A stretch of 64,000 nt of DNA. Source: Neodontobutis hainanensis (lineage: Eukaryota; Chordata; Actinopteri; Gobiiformes; Odontobutidae). Shown one piece after another: positions 34,411 to 44,966 of this stretch. The first letter of the stretch is position 1. Each line of letters opens with the position of its first letter. Under the pieces are notes generated by a model. It was not told where the DNA came from. It made no database searches and saw nothing but the letters and a program-made list of their open reading frames with translations. Position numbers and translations under genes: made by a program. The stretch spans positions 1 through 64,000 of the forward strand of contig JALDNG010000101.1 in assembly GCA_024349245.1 (NCBI GenBank). Direction: 5' to 3'.

Positions 34411-35029
34411 TTGAAAAGATGGGACAGGACGTGCGTGAGCGAGTGAGCACCTGTGAGTGTGTGAGTTCCTGTCGGGCATGAGCCTCTGCCACACGACACA
34501 TGCCGGCATCACGCCTCAAGTTGGCACACCTGCAAGGTCCTTTATAAATGTTGAAACCTGGTATTTCCGCATTGCCAGTCTGCTCCTGGTAGCCGTTAGC
34601 CGTGCCGTGTTTATCAGCGTAATCAGTGTACTAGAAAATTGTGCACTGACAAACGTTCAGCGTTATGCAAACTGCGATTAAATGCATATGTTTTTTAATG
34701 CACTAATTTTCTTGTAATTAATTAATTATAATTAACACAATAAAGTCTCACCCTATAAAAATATATATAATTAAAATTTTATTATTCATTTATCATTGTT
34801 TTTAACTATTTATCAGTTTGTATTGTCTGTGCATTGTGTCGTTGCTGCTGGACATCTGAATTTCCTTGTGGGGATGAATTAAAGAATCTATTTGTCTTTC
34901 TACCATTATCATCAATAAACACTGTATATTCAACACCACAGTCACAGATATTCTTTACCAGTGAGTAGAGATGATAGCTTTAGGAAAAGTTGTTACCCTG
35001 TGCGGTGTTAAATTATTATTAGAATATTA
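34411..35029. other. No recognisable gene
   Basis: Two overlapping short frames near 34,457-34,681 are unassigned. Nothing else is seen. Confidence 0.35.
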
Positions 35030-35107
35030 GTAAATGCTTGGTGGGCCTGATTAGTCAGCCCAACGGGCCGCATGTGGCCCCTGGGCCTTAGTTTTTCCAC
35101 CCCTGTT
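35030..35107. repeat. hAT-type 3' terminal fragment
   Basis: GGGCCGCATGTGGCCCCTGG followed by TTTTTCCACCCCTG is the typical end of a Charlie-like hAT element. The other end is not in the vicinity. Confidence 0.55.
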
Positions 35108-35210
35108 ATAATGGTAAGCTAATTTCTGTTTAATGTAATATCTTAGTATTTTGTGGTGGAGAAATAATTCAGTCTTGTTTCTACTACTGCAGTCATCCAA
35201 CACTGACAAT

Positions 35211-35902
35211 CAGGGGCGGAGCCAGAGGGGTGGCTTGGGGTGGCCCACGCCACCCGTGAAATTCGATTGGCCACCCCAGGTGCCACCCGAAAATCCTACT
35301 CTATGATTGGCCATTAACGTGATCAAAGGCAAAACCTTTGTTGACGCACGTGCTGCCTTTTAAATCAGTGCAGGAGCTTGGACAGTCACAGTCAGACACC
35401 AGAACTCAGAAATGGAAGTAGCAAGTGTTTGATGTAAAGTAACCAACGATACATGGCTTATTGTTTTTTAGCATGTGCATTTACAGCAGTACTACTTGTG
35501 CTAGCACGCAAAGATATCTATTTACCTATCACATCTGCCTTGATATCTAATCGCACACAGCCCAGTATCACGTCATGTAGTTTATCTACTGTACCTGCCT
35601 ATTCTGCCTACTCAATCGACATTTGCTAGGTAATTACCTGTTATAAATAGATGGCCAAAGCTATTATGTTTGAGTTGTTATTGTGAAAAACAAAACGTCT
35701 TGAAGGTGTATTTTTATGTTTGAGATGTTTGTTTATTTATATTTAATTTTATTCAAATAAAAAGAAATTTGATGTAAGAGTATGGTCTTTGTCCTTCAAT
35801 TTATGAGTATGGTGTTTGATGCATGATTTTATGATGCCACCCTTGAATTAATCAGTGCTCCACTAAGGCCACCCCTCTTAAAAAAGTCTAGAATCACCAC
35901 TG
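35211..35902. mobile_element. hAT non-autonomous element, perfect 8-bp duplication
   Basis: The element begins CAGGGGCGGAGCC and ends AGAATCACCACTG. CTGACAAT occurs directly on both sides (35,203-35,210 and 35,903-35,910). Both ends contain GGGGTGGC/GCCACCCC-like blocks facing inward. An 8-bp duplication and CAG/CTG ends are the hallmark of hAT transposons. At 692 bp without an open frame it depends on a transposase from elsewhere. Confidence 0.85.
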
Positions 35903-35910
35903 CTGACAAT

Positions 35911-36728
35911 AATCAAAGTGGAGGTCTTAGTAAGAAAGACATTCAGGTAATTATATTTTTCAGAGTTTTCAAACAAACAATATTTCTACCAGTGCCAAGG
36001 CTAACTTTTCCCAGAAGCTAAAATTCAACAGAAACACTGTTCTTGTAAAAACCTCCCACAGATCACAAACTCACAGCTTCAACTCAAAAACAACCATGGC
36101 CTGAAACTGTGCACAAGGTTGTCTCCGTTTAGCGTCTACGTCCCACACTGCGCCCCTTGGGTGTAGTTTTCCACTTTATTATCTCTGAAGAAGTAATGAG
36201 AAATAACATCTTCCTACACATTGAAACCTGATGTGAGTTTTACAGTTTGATGTGCATGAAACGTAAGACTAGCCATAATTTAAACCATGCAGAAAATTAG
36301 ATTCAGCCTCGTCTTTGTTCATCGGACCTGTTTGCTTCTCAGGGAAGTGATACCTAATTAGCACAGAAGAGACTTTTGCACATAACGCCAGACAGATGAA
36401 ACAATGTCACCTGTAATAGAAGGAGAAGAATTACACTCATGGAATTGGACACTTACATTTTCAAAAACCCACATGTCACTCTGCACATTATAGCTCCAAA
36501 TATCGAGACCAAAAGGAGATCTATTGAAGGAACATGACAGTGCCTACAGTGCGTTCATAAGGTGATTGTCAGTTGAATAGCATAACGGTCGTCAGAAGTC
36601 ATACTAGCTCATAAAAAAGCTTTACGTTAATATTCTCTAGACAGGAAAAAGCTGTCAAGAAGCTAGGCCATTTTCTCAGTTTTACTTAAAGGAAGTGAAA
36701 AAGAAGTCTTAAAAACACATGGGTAATT
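35911..36728. other. No recognisable gene
   Basis: No assignable frame or repeat. Confidence 0.4.
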
Positions 36729-37684
36729 TAGGGATAGGACAATAACTGGTTTTACGATATACCACGGTATTAAACTGCAACGGTATCAATACTGTTAAAA
36801 AACACTTATTTACCGTATTAATAAAATTAGCTGATGAGACACATTTAATAAAGAGCTTCTGTATTTACACAATATTATTTAAGTTACACTTACATTTATT
36901 CGATTTAAAAGCTGGAGTTAAACTTAGCTGATTAATCACATAATTAGTGCGCGCTAATGCAGGCTGCTGTAGCATTAGTGCAGGTGTATGTGTGGGCTGC
37001 TGCTGATGCTGATGCAGCTACTGCCTGATGCTGAGGCAGTGGCAAAGTTAAGTTTTGGTCAAAGGCAGACAGTGCTTGGACCCTGGGATCAGTTTGCAGT
37101 CTCTGCAGCTCTGTGAGGTCAACTATTCTGCTCTGCATGTGCTACGGCAGCGCGCATTGACACTCTTTTTCCTTCACTCTTTTTTTTAAATACATTTCAC
37201 GAGGATTAATACCTATAGTGCATTAGTGTGGACTTTGTTTCAAGTGAACATGTCGAGTTTTGAGTTATGAGGCGAGGAACAGGACACTTTAAAGAATGAG
37301 GAAGGACAGAGCAGGTAGACTCTGTCTGAACAGTTCTATATTTTCATGGAACTCTTTCAAACATGTTTCTGTGGTGTCTGATTAAACCACAAATATATAG
37401 GGTTTAACAGTAGCAGGAGGAACAAGTGCGTCCTCTCTGTTATGCACCTCTGCAGCGTCATATGCTCATCCTGTCAGACACACAGCAACACTTTGTAGTG
37501 AGTTTAATGTTTGCCCGTTGTATTCAATGTGATTAACTCTGCTGTTAAATCCTTTCAAAGCTTCAGTAAAACTGTGTAATGTGAAGTGACAGTGTTTGTG
37601 TTATTTACTGAATAATTAGAAAAAAGAGATTGTAAATCTCTTTTAAGCTCTGAAGTTTTTCAAGCTTATACTGTCCCGTCCCTA
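36729..37684. mobile_element. Inverted-repeat element of unknown superfamily
   Basis: The left end TAGGGATAGGACAATA and the inverse of the right end (ATAGGGACGGGACAGTA) agree at about 13 of 17 positions. The interior has ACGATATACCACGGTATTA near the left end and no transposase. A matching end lies at 31,336. A clear target duplication is not visible. Confidence 0.5.
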
Positions 37685-38184
37685 TTAATATATTAATGCA
37701 AAGGATTAAATATACATAGAGTAGAATTTTGTTCAATTTAACTAAAAGTTAAAAGTATATTTTTCAAATGATGGGTAGTTTCAAAGTATCTTTTGTTAGC
37801 ATATCTCCAAAAAGTATGCCATTAAAACAAGAGTGTAGGAGGCGTTCTGAATTTGGGGAGAGGGGAGAGTGATGTTGTGTTCCTCAAAAGATAGTACAAA
37901 CCAAATTTACCAACAAATTGGGACACTGTCAAATGTAAATAATAATAAATATAATAAATAATAATTAAAACAACATAATGCAATGGTTTGCAAATCTCAT
38001 TAAACCATATTTTATTCACATCATAAATAACTTTTCAAAAATATCAGCTTTACATTTCTCAAACTAAATTTCTAACAATTTCCAGCCTCTGTAAACACCC
38101 AGTTTTTGTTCCATTTTAGGTGCCTGTTTACCTGGGCAAGGTGATCTGAAAGGGAACTGTTTGAACATGGCTCAGTTGTTGTTG

Positions 38185-38217
38185 AGAGTTGTCTCAAATC
38201 CTTTTTGAGACAACTCT
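38185..38217. repeat. Perfect 14-bp inverted repeat, 5-nt loop
   Basis: AGAGTTGTCTCAAA (38,185-38,198) and its inverse complement (38,204-38,217) form a stem directly before the Tc1 fragment at 38,225. It is likely a leftover of a foldback structure. Confidence 0.85.
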
Positions 38218-38224
38218 AGAAGTT

Positions 38225-38496
38225 GTTGTAAAGATAAAGGATATCTTTTTATATCCCTTTCCTGTTTTATACAGTTCATAAACCCAACCACTAACTATGA
38301 GTAAAAGAAATGTTTTTGTGTTATCATTTATATTCTTAGTAAAGGGCCAAGAAATCACAAATTCTGATACAGTATGTAAACTTGTTTGTGAAGGTTCTCA
38401 GTCATCCCGGACATCTTGAAGAAAATGTTTGAGTAAGAGCTTAGTCCAGATGCTTTTACTCAAACCTTTTCTTCAGTATGTAATCTTAGGAGCACA
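38225..38496. mobile_element. Tc1-like 3' end, interrupted by a Penelope-like scrap
   Basis: The blocks GGATATCTTTTTATATCCC, CCAACCACTAACTATGAG and TTTTTGTGTTAT recur at 49,050-49,400. The end AGGAGCACAACTGTA (38,482-38,496) is a Tc1 terminal repeat, as at 49,437. Between a first (38,370) and second (38,474) AGTATGTAA lies a foldback piece of the Penelope-like family (38,388-38,473). Confidence 0.65.
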
Positions 38497-38644
38497 ACTG
38501 TATATACATTTCTAAAAATCTAAATATGGTGGAAACTTTATTTGCAGCATTGAGGACAGCTAACACTCCCACCCGAAGTATCAGCACCTAGGACAGCGCT
38601 ATTTAATACACTTAAATTCCCCCCTTCCCCCTCTTCCTGTCCAC

Positions 38645-38716
38645 AGGCGGTGACCACAATGGCTGGGATGACTACAGGAGGGGGCCGAAGCAGCAGAAGC
38701 CGTTTTTTATTTGTTG
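38645..38716 (+). other. Candidate terminal coding exon
   Basis: A strong polypyrimidine tract with CCTGTCCACAG at 38,635-38,645 precedes a short open stretch reading GGDHNGWDDYRRGPKQQKP and ending at a stop at about 38,716. The composition (Gly, Asp, Tyr, Arg) is unlike the transposon frames nearby. I cannot assign a family, and no clear polyadenylation signal follows. It could be a real last exon of a host gene, or chance. Confidence 0.25.
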
Positions 38717-39189
38717 AAAGCGATGATAATCAAAAATGTTTTCTTGGAAGCTATTAGTTTTTTTTGTTTGTGTTTTTTATTAATATTCATTTAGGCCTAC
38801 ACTGCAGTAACTACCTTAAATGCCCACCTGGAGCCTGCCCACTAAAGTCCCACCTCTTGCGCCGGCTTAAGTCTGGTCTCTTTATTTGTGCTTTTGTGGA
38901 TACTCTGGACATTTTTGTTGAATCTTGTGGATAGTTTCCATTGTTGTGGATTAATATTGTGGAAAGCAGACAGTAAAAATTTAGTAACCGGAGCAAAGCG
39001 GTAAAAAATGGACAGTGAAAATGAGCAGAAACTAAAACAAACCAACGCACCCACAAGTTGTCTCAAATATCAGGTATGATAAAGCACATCAAAGAATTAA
39101 TGAAGGATGAGGTTCTTGCTGATGCTATGACTATCATTGTTTGCAACAGGATTTCACTTAATTCAAATTATGGATTGAATTCATAAACA

Positions 39190-39305
39190 ATCAAAAGTGG
39201 CGCCATGGCTGTCCCTCAACCGGACACTTAGCCCACCTAACTGAAATGGTGAATTGAAGCTTAATGTATGAGTATAAAAGTCAGCTAAATGAATAAATGC
39301 AAAAT
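39190..39305 (+). repeat. SINE 3' fragment
   Basis: GGACACTTAGCCCACC and AAAAGTCAGCTAAATGAATA match the core and tail of the SINE at 5.8 kb. The tRNA-like head is lost. Confidence 0.55.
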
Positions 39306-39437
39306 AACTTTAACTTCTTTTGAAATTGTGATTGGATGAAAAATGTTTTTACACAGGTTGAGCAGGTCTGTGTGCATAACTTGGAGCTTTTTCACATAAA
39401 CACTAATATTACTATAACTCTAATGAAACTAGTCAGA

Positions 39438-39690
39438 ATAGGCAAGGCAATTTTATTTATATAGCACAATTCATACACTGGGTAACTCAAAGGGCTTTAT
39501 AGGAATAAAAGACAATTTACAAAATTTAGATTAACATAAGAAAAATTTTAACATTTAAAAAAAGAGCAGATAAAAAAAACAGAGTTGAAATGGCAGAGCT
39601 AAAGAGGAAGGTTTTTAACCTCTCCATGAACACTGCTAAAGTTGAGTCTTGTTTTAGTGCGTCTTTAGATAAAGGAATATTAATAATGAC
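39438..39690 (-). pseudogene. L2-like LINE, 3' end fragment
   Basis: On the minus strand the frame at 39,526-39,765 contains STLAVFMERLKTFLFSSA, the C-terminus of the ORF2 seen at 9,836, followed by the same 3' UTR and the AATTGCCTTGCC end at 39,440. It is a third, strongly truncated copy. Confidence 0.8.
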
Positions 39691-40305
39691 AACATAAATA
39701 GCTGAGCAGAAGAATTTAAATAATTTTGTTACTTTGAGGATCTCAGCGACACCGGCGCCCTCCATGTTGGATAAAGTTGATCAGCCAGCGTCAGCATGCA
39801 TGAGTGATGCATGTAGGAGCAGCTCCTTGATTGACAGATGACATCACTACAGCTCACCTGTGATTGGCCCATGTATTTGGCACCTGTGTAAACTTCCAAT
39901 CGCTGTAGAACCAATAATTATATCAGTGTATCTACTTTAGACCATAGAATTAGGCCAGATGGTTAGTTTTATTCATTTTAAACATTTGTCACATTTACCT
40001 CAAGAATGTTCTGGACCTACTTTCCTGCAAATAAACTTAACATCAAAAGAAAAAAAGACAATGAAAGCAGTGAGCAACAAACAGTTTTAAGAGACCGAAA
40101 GAAAACACATTACTTTACCAAGCGGTGACAAATTCAGGTTTGTGATAAGCCATAGTATGATATCTTTTAGTGATTTGTACAGAAACTTAACCTTCTGTTC
40201 TGTTTCCAAAATGATGTATCTCTCATATTTTTTCTTTTAAAGGCTTTCCATTGTTTAAGATGGAAAACAGACACACATAAATTATCTACTGTACTGGTAA
40301 CCAAA
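39691..40305. other. No recognisable gene
   Basis: No assignable frame. Confidence 0.4.
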
Positions 40306-40652
40306 TGGAGAGGAAGGAGGTTTCCAGGAAAGTGTGTGGTGAGATCATTCTGTTGTGGACTTGCTCTGGTGTTTTGGGTCGTTGTCCTGTTGCATCTCCA
40401 CCTTCTACACAGTTTCATCTGATGCACAGACATCCTCAATTTATCCTGAAGAATTGTCTGATGTACTTGGAAATTCATCCTCCCCTCAATAATTGAAAAC
40501 TGGTCAGGCCCTGGTGCAGCAAAGCAGGCCCAAATCATGATGTTCTCTTCACCATACTTAACAGGTAGGATAATGTTTTCATGATGATATGCTGTGCCCT
40601 TTCCTCGCCAGATGTAGTGTAAAAAGGGATGACCTTCCTGAAGTGTGTACAA
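40306..40652 (-). pseudogene. Tc1-like transposase fragment
   Basis: The minus frame at 40,167-40,652 carries GTAYHHENIILPVKYGEENI, MIWACFAAPGPDQF, EGRMNFQVHQTILQDKLRM and QMKLCRRWRCN, the central part of a Tc1 transposase of the same group as at 11.8 kb. The catalytic QDNDPKH block is shifted out of frame after that. There are no terminal repeats nearby. Confidence 0.8.
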
Positions 40653-40689
40653 ACTGAAAATTTCTTATTTTAATGAAAAAATAAGTTGA

Positions 40690-41310
40690 TTTTAAATTTC
40701 ATGGCATCAACACATCTCAAAAAAGTTGGGACAAGGCCATGTTTACCACTGTGTGGCATCCACTCTTCTTTTTATAACAGTCTGCAAACGTCTGGGACTG
40801 AGGAGACAAGTTGTTCAAGTTTAGGAATATGAATGTTGTCCCATTCTTGTCTAATACAGGCTTCTAGCTCTGTTCAACTGTCTTAGGTCTTCTTTGTCAC
40901 ATCTTCCTGTTTATAATGCGCCAAATGTTTTCTTTGGGTGAAAGATCTGGCTATTTCAGAACCGGAGCCTTCTTCTACGCAGCCATGATGTTGTCATTGA
41001 TGCAGTATGTGGTCTGGCATTGTCATGTTAAAAAATATAAGGTCTTTCCTGAAAGAGTACATTGAACTTTTCCAGCCTCTTATTGATACCTGTCCCAACT
41101 TTTTGGGAATGTGTAGCTCTCATGAAATCCAAAATGAGCCAATATCTGGCATTACATTTCAAAATGTCTCACTTTCAACATTTGATATCTTATCTATGTT
41201 GTATTTGTAATAAAAATTGAAATCTGAAACTTCCACATCATTCCATTCTGTTTTTATTCACGATTTGTACAGTGTCACAACTTTTTTTGAAATTGTGTTT
41301 GTATAAAACC
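40690..41310. mobile_element. Tc1-like end fragments, inverted arrangement
   Basis: Positions 40,690-41,070 match, on the minus strand, the transposase end and 3' flank of the family at 22.6 kb (inverse of GGATGCCACACAGTGGTAAA). Positions 41,070-41,310 contain CAACATTTGATATCTTATCT and GAAACTTCCACATCATTCC, ending in TTTGTACAGTGTCACAACTT and TTGTGTTTGTA, the 3' end on the plus strand. Two pieces of one family thus face each other. Confidence 0.65.
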
Positions 41311-41319
41311 AGTTAAAGG

Positions 41320-42248
41320 TGGACTTTAATCTAATTCAAAACATGAAAAAATTCTGCTATATGCTCTTTGGCACTCGCCATTCTCTTCGTTCTGTGGATT
41401 TAAATATGTATTTTTAATATTGGTTTTCCAATGACTAAGGAGACTAGTGTTAAATACCTTGGAGTATTGCTTGATCCTAAACTAATAATACGAACATATT
41501 CCTACTTAATGCCTCTCTCTATCAATCTTCTAACTGCTTCACACAGCAAGTGTGAAAGAAAATAACCTCTCAGTTAATTTGACCTATTATTGATTATGCA
41601 GACATAGTTTATCTTAAAACATATGACATACATCTTAAACAACTATTTGTTTTGTGTAATACTTTATGCAGATTCAACTTAAAATGTCCATATAGAACTC
41701 ATCACAGTATTTTATACAGCTTAAAGCCTGATAAAAGACGACACTGTCACTGGTTTCAATTCATTTTCAAGTGTATCCATTTAAATTTACCTCCATATCA
41801 AAATGTTTCCTTATTCTATCTACACCAACTTACTCTCTTAGACATTCTCAATACCCTTCCTTTATTATTCCTCCGATTCACAAAAAGGAGGGACGTCAGA
41901 CGTCAGTGGCCCCGTCAGACTGTTTTACCTGCTCCATTGAGAGAAATATCTTTATCTGAGGTATTTAGAATGTCTTTATTTAGGTACATAAAAACTGAAT
42001 GTCAATGTTTCTAAATGCATTGAAATTGTGACGTTCAAGAGACTGTTTTTGTAACTGTAATCCTGTTGACTCTGAGATGGTGATGAGGGGGAGTGTGTGA
42101 GTATGAATGTTTTGTGACGTGAACTGTTGTCTACATTGTCTTGAGTTATATTGTATTATGTTTTGATATTGTAATGTCTTTTATTTAATGTTTTTATGTT
42201 TAATGTTTAAAAATGGGATGCCTCTCAATGGGCTTTCCAACAATAAAT
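41320..42248 (+). pseudogene. CR1/Rex1-like LINE, ORF2 C-terminal part
   Basis: Segments LFGTRHSLRS (41,370), SVKYLGVLLDPKL (41,448) and PIIDYADIVYLK (41,590) are followed by the frame 41,652-42,014 with LCRFNLKCPYRTHHSILYSL, KRRHCHWFQFIFKCIHLNLP and a degenerate end. This order belongs to the region behind the reverse-transcriptase core of CR1/L2/Rex1-type LINEs. The 3' UTR to 42,248 ends in AATGGGCTTTCCAACAATAA. Several frame breaks and 5' truncation make it dead. Confidence 0.7.
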
Positions 42249-42249
42249 T

Positions 42250-42850
42250 CAAATGGACAAAGGTCCACATCCTCAGGCACAAACAAGGGATCAGCCCAGG
42301 GCTGTGTGCTGTTGCCCCTCTTGTTTATAATGTATACAGACAGCTGCAGGTCCTCTCAGGAGAACAGGTTTTAATGAAGTTCTCTGATGACACTGTTCTT
42401 GTGTCTTTACTTAAAGGTGCAGATACTGACCAGGCTCCACATGTTTTGAGCAGTGGTGTGACAAGAACTATCTTGACCTTAATCTTCACAAAACAAAAGA
42501 CATGATTATTGATTTTAGTAAAGGAGTGTTGTGTTATACATGAGAAAGATGTCCAGATTGTGGACACATACAAATATCTTGGCACCTGGATTTACTCTAA
42601 ACTGAAGTTAGACACAAACACAGAGTCCATTGTCTAAACAGGCTCCACAAATGATATACTATAGAAACGTTTTGACATTTTTTTATGGTTCTTTTATTGA
42701 AAGTCTTCTCACTTTTTCTTTTATTTGTTGCTTTAAATAAGTGAGTAAACTTAGTTGTGGTTGTTATGGGTGTGATATCCTTGAAGGTAAAGCTGAAATG
42801 AACTGTCCTTAAAGGGATCAATAAGGTTATCTGAATCTGATTCATTGTTT
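42250..42850 (+). pseudogene. LINE reverse-transcriptase fragment (SDDTVLVS)
   Basis: The frame at 42,188-42,505 holds a degenerate QGxxLxPLLF box (PGLCAVAPLVYNVY), then LMKFSDDTVLVSLLKGADTD with the catalytic Asp pair. In other frames YLDLNLHKTKDMIIDFS (42,470) and VDTYKYLGTWIYSKLKLDTN (42,560) follow, then FIESLLTF near 42,695 and a tail ending in GGTTATCTGAATCTGATTC at 42,842. It belongs to another CR1/Rex-type LINE than the preceding fragment. The N-terminal half is missing. Confidence 0.75.
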
Positions 42851-42904
42851 TCAACATTTATGAACCCATTTTGATCATCTTGGCTGATGCCACATTTTTC
42901 AAAA

Positions 42905-42972
42905 TCTCCCATAACCATGGTAAATGGTAAATGGTAAATGGCATGCATTTATATAGCGCTTTCACTGCACAA
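42905..42972. repeat. GGTAAAT tandem repeat and SINE/LINE-type tail
   Basis: Three to four GGTAAAT units are followed by GCATTTATATAGCGCTTTC, the inverse of a SINE or L2 tail. It abuts the BEL/Pao fragment. Confidence 0.6.
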
Positions 42973-43345
42973 CACTGATGCATGCCTCAATGCAATCAGG
43001 AGGAAAAGAGGACAAGTGAAGATATATTCAGACAATGCAACCAACTTAAGATCCACAGACAATGAGTTGAAGCAGTCAACAAGAATGGAAAACAAGGAAA
43101 ACTAAAAAGGAGTTTATTGCAAAAGGGGATTACCTGACATTTTAATCCTTCAGTACGCTCGCATCATGGTGGAAGTTGTGAAAGGCTGATACATCAAGTA
43201 AGGAAAATACTCATAGTGTGTGACACTGAAGGAGCAAACATTGGATAAAGAAAGTCAACAGCAGACCCATTACAAAGACATCTTCAGACTTAAATGACCT
43301 GGAGGCCTTCTTTGGCTTGAGGTCAAACAAGTGTTACCTTCTTGT
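42973..43345 (+). pseudogene. BEL/Pao-type LTR retrotransposon, integrase remnant
   Basis: The plus strand encodes DACLNAIRR, RGQVKIYSDNATNLRSTDNE with a catalytic Asp in the SDN motif, a stop near 43,105, then FNPSVRSHHGG and CERLIHQVRKIL with the catalytic Glu. After another break NSRPITKTSSDLNDLEA and LRSNKCYLL follow. This is the order of the integrase core and its C-terminal part in BEL/Pao elements. No LTRs or protease/RT are seen nearby; frames are broken. Confidence 0.75.
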
Positions 43346-44920
43346 GTATTTAATATGAATGACCAGTATGCCAATTGAAGAAGCAGTCTGCAAGCTGTGG
43401 TGTAAAGAAAATCTCTCACATTAGAGATATTCTCTATATCTCTCACAACTCCAGTAATGGCAGAAGTGGTGCACAGCTCGAAGAAACTTCAGTGTAGGTG
43501 ATGTGGTGATGACAGTGGATGAGACAATCCACTGAATTGTTGAAGCTTTTCCTGATGATGAAAGGGGACTTGTTTGTCCCCTTTTTTTGTTCTCTTTTAA
43601 GTCCTCTAGACTGTGACCTACTATTACAGCATTTGTCCATTAATAATACATCGTCTTTATTAAGAAGGAAAATCCCAATACTCTAGAGGCAGGGGCCTCC
43701 ACTTCCAACAATAACAAAGCTGCAGTTAATACAGTCTCTGCTCACTGATCATTTGCGCGCTTGAGATGAGATCCCTAAGCATGAGGAAAGATTCTACTGT
43801 GACCTCTTCAGTCTCTTCAGGGCACACAAGCCAGTTTGATGCTTTTTGCACACTCTTTAGAACAGGGGTCCCCAGCGGATCATTAATATAGTTTTTCTTC
43901 CTCACGCACAAATAGGACCAATTCACCTGGCTGGTTCGGCTGGTTCACAAATGGGTTATGGATCCATCCATTCGGAGTTTGAGGGTCTTTTGTGGATATG
44001 AAAAGCCTCATTTGATAGCTGTTAGCCACATACGTATTACACAAAGTGGGCTTGGGCAGTTTGTGATCACTTGTTGAGATGAAGCCACCACTCGTGGTAT
44101 TTTCTCTTAATGGTGTTTCCTTATTACACGTGTAGCTTTGTGTAGAGCTCGCGCTTGTTTAATTTGTGTGCGTGCTCATAATGTTTGGAGAGTTCAAATC
44201 TGCATGGCTGAATTGAAATAATTTGCTTGTGGTCATATTGTTTGAGCGCTCATGAGTATTGTCATGATTCTGACGCCATAGATTTATGTATATTCAGTGA
44301 GTGAGCTGCAGAACTGACAAACATTTTAGCCACCAACAAGTATTATCTTAAAATTCAGGCTTCACTGTCAATGCATGTATAATGTTGTTTTCAGCATTCC
44401 CAGGCCTATCGTTGTGCCTCTCATAAAGTGAACACCCAACAGGCTTCATATTAAACACCTGCGCAGAGCGAAGACCGCTGTCGTTGCCGTCAGCTGCTGA
44501 AAACATGATGAAACGTTTAATATCCTGCAGTAATGTCCTTTGTTTCCTTGATGGCTGCACCCCACAGGCTGCTGTCTATCTATGACTGACTCCACAAACC
44601 AGGACTAATGCAGTTTTGTAGCTTCTGTTTTACAAAATGTTAAAAGGAATTTATAAAAAATTATTATATTTTTTATAATTCAGGGTGCAATTTTCAGAAT
44701 GGGTCTATATTAAAAAAAGTTTCCATGTTTTTTACAATGGGTGATGCATTTAAATTTTTGTTAAAAATAAAATCTCCCCGGTGAGCTGGAAGAAGTGTCA
44801 AGGAAGAGGCAGGTATTATTCTTTAATTCACATGGACTGTGTGGGTAAGTGCTAAATCTGATGGTTGCATTGCTATTGTTCGGCCCCACCTTTTAACTCA
44901 ACTTGTTTTGTTTTATTCCA
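43346..44920. other. No gene; short hairpin and a hAT-type end motif
   Basis: Positions 43,561-43,585 form a hairpin (AAAGGGGAC and GTCCCCTTT). AACAGGGGTCCCCAG at 43,862 resembles the end of a Charlie-like hAT element. The frames here are unassigned. Confidence 0.35.
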
Positions 44921-44966
44921 ACATACGTCACTCTTTCTACTCTCAAGTGGAAAGAGTGACGTATGT
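44921..44966. repeat. Perfect 17-bp inverted repeat, 12-nt loop
   Basis: ACATACGTCACTCTTTC (44,921-44,937) and its exact inverse complement (44,950-44,966) are separated by TACTCTCAAGTG. Each arm holds a TGACGT half-site. No gene lies next to it; it may be the centre of a foldback element. Confidence 0.9.

Noticed and set aside
43561..43585. GC-rich hairpin followed by a T run, like a bacterial terminator
   Set aside because: The window is vertebrate; this kind of terminator is not used there and no gene precedes it.
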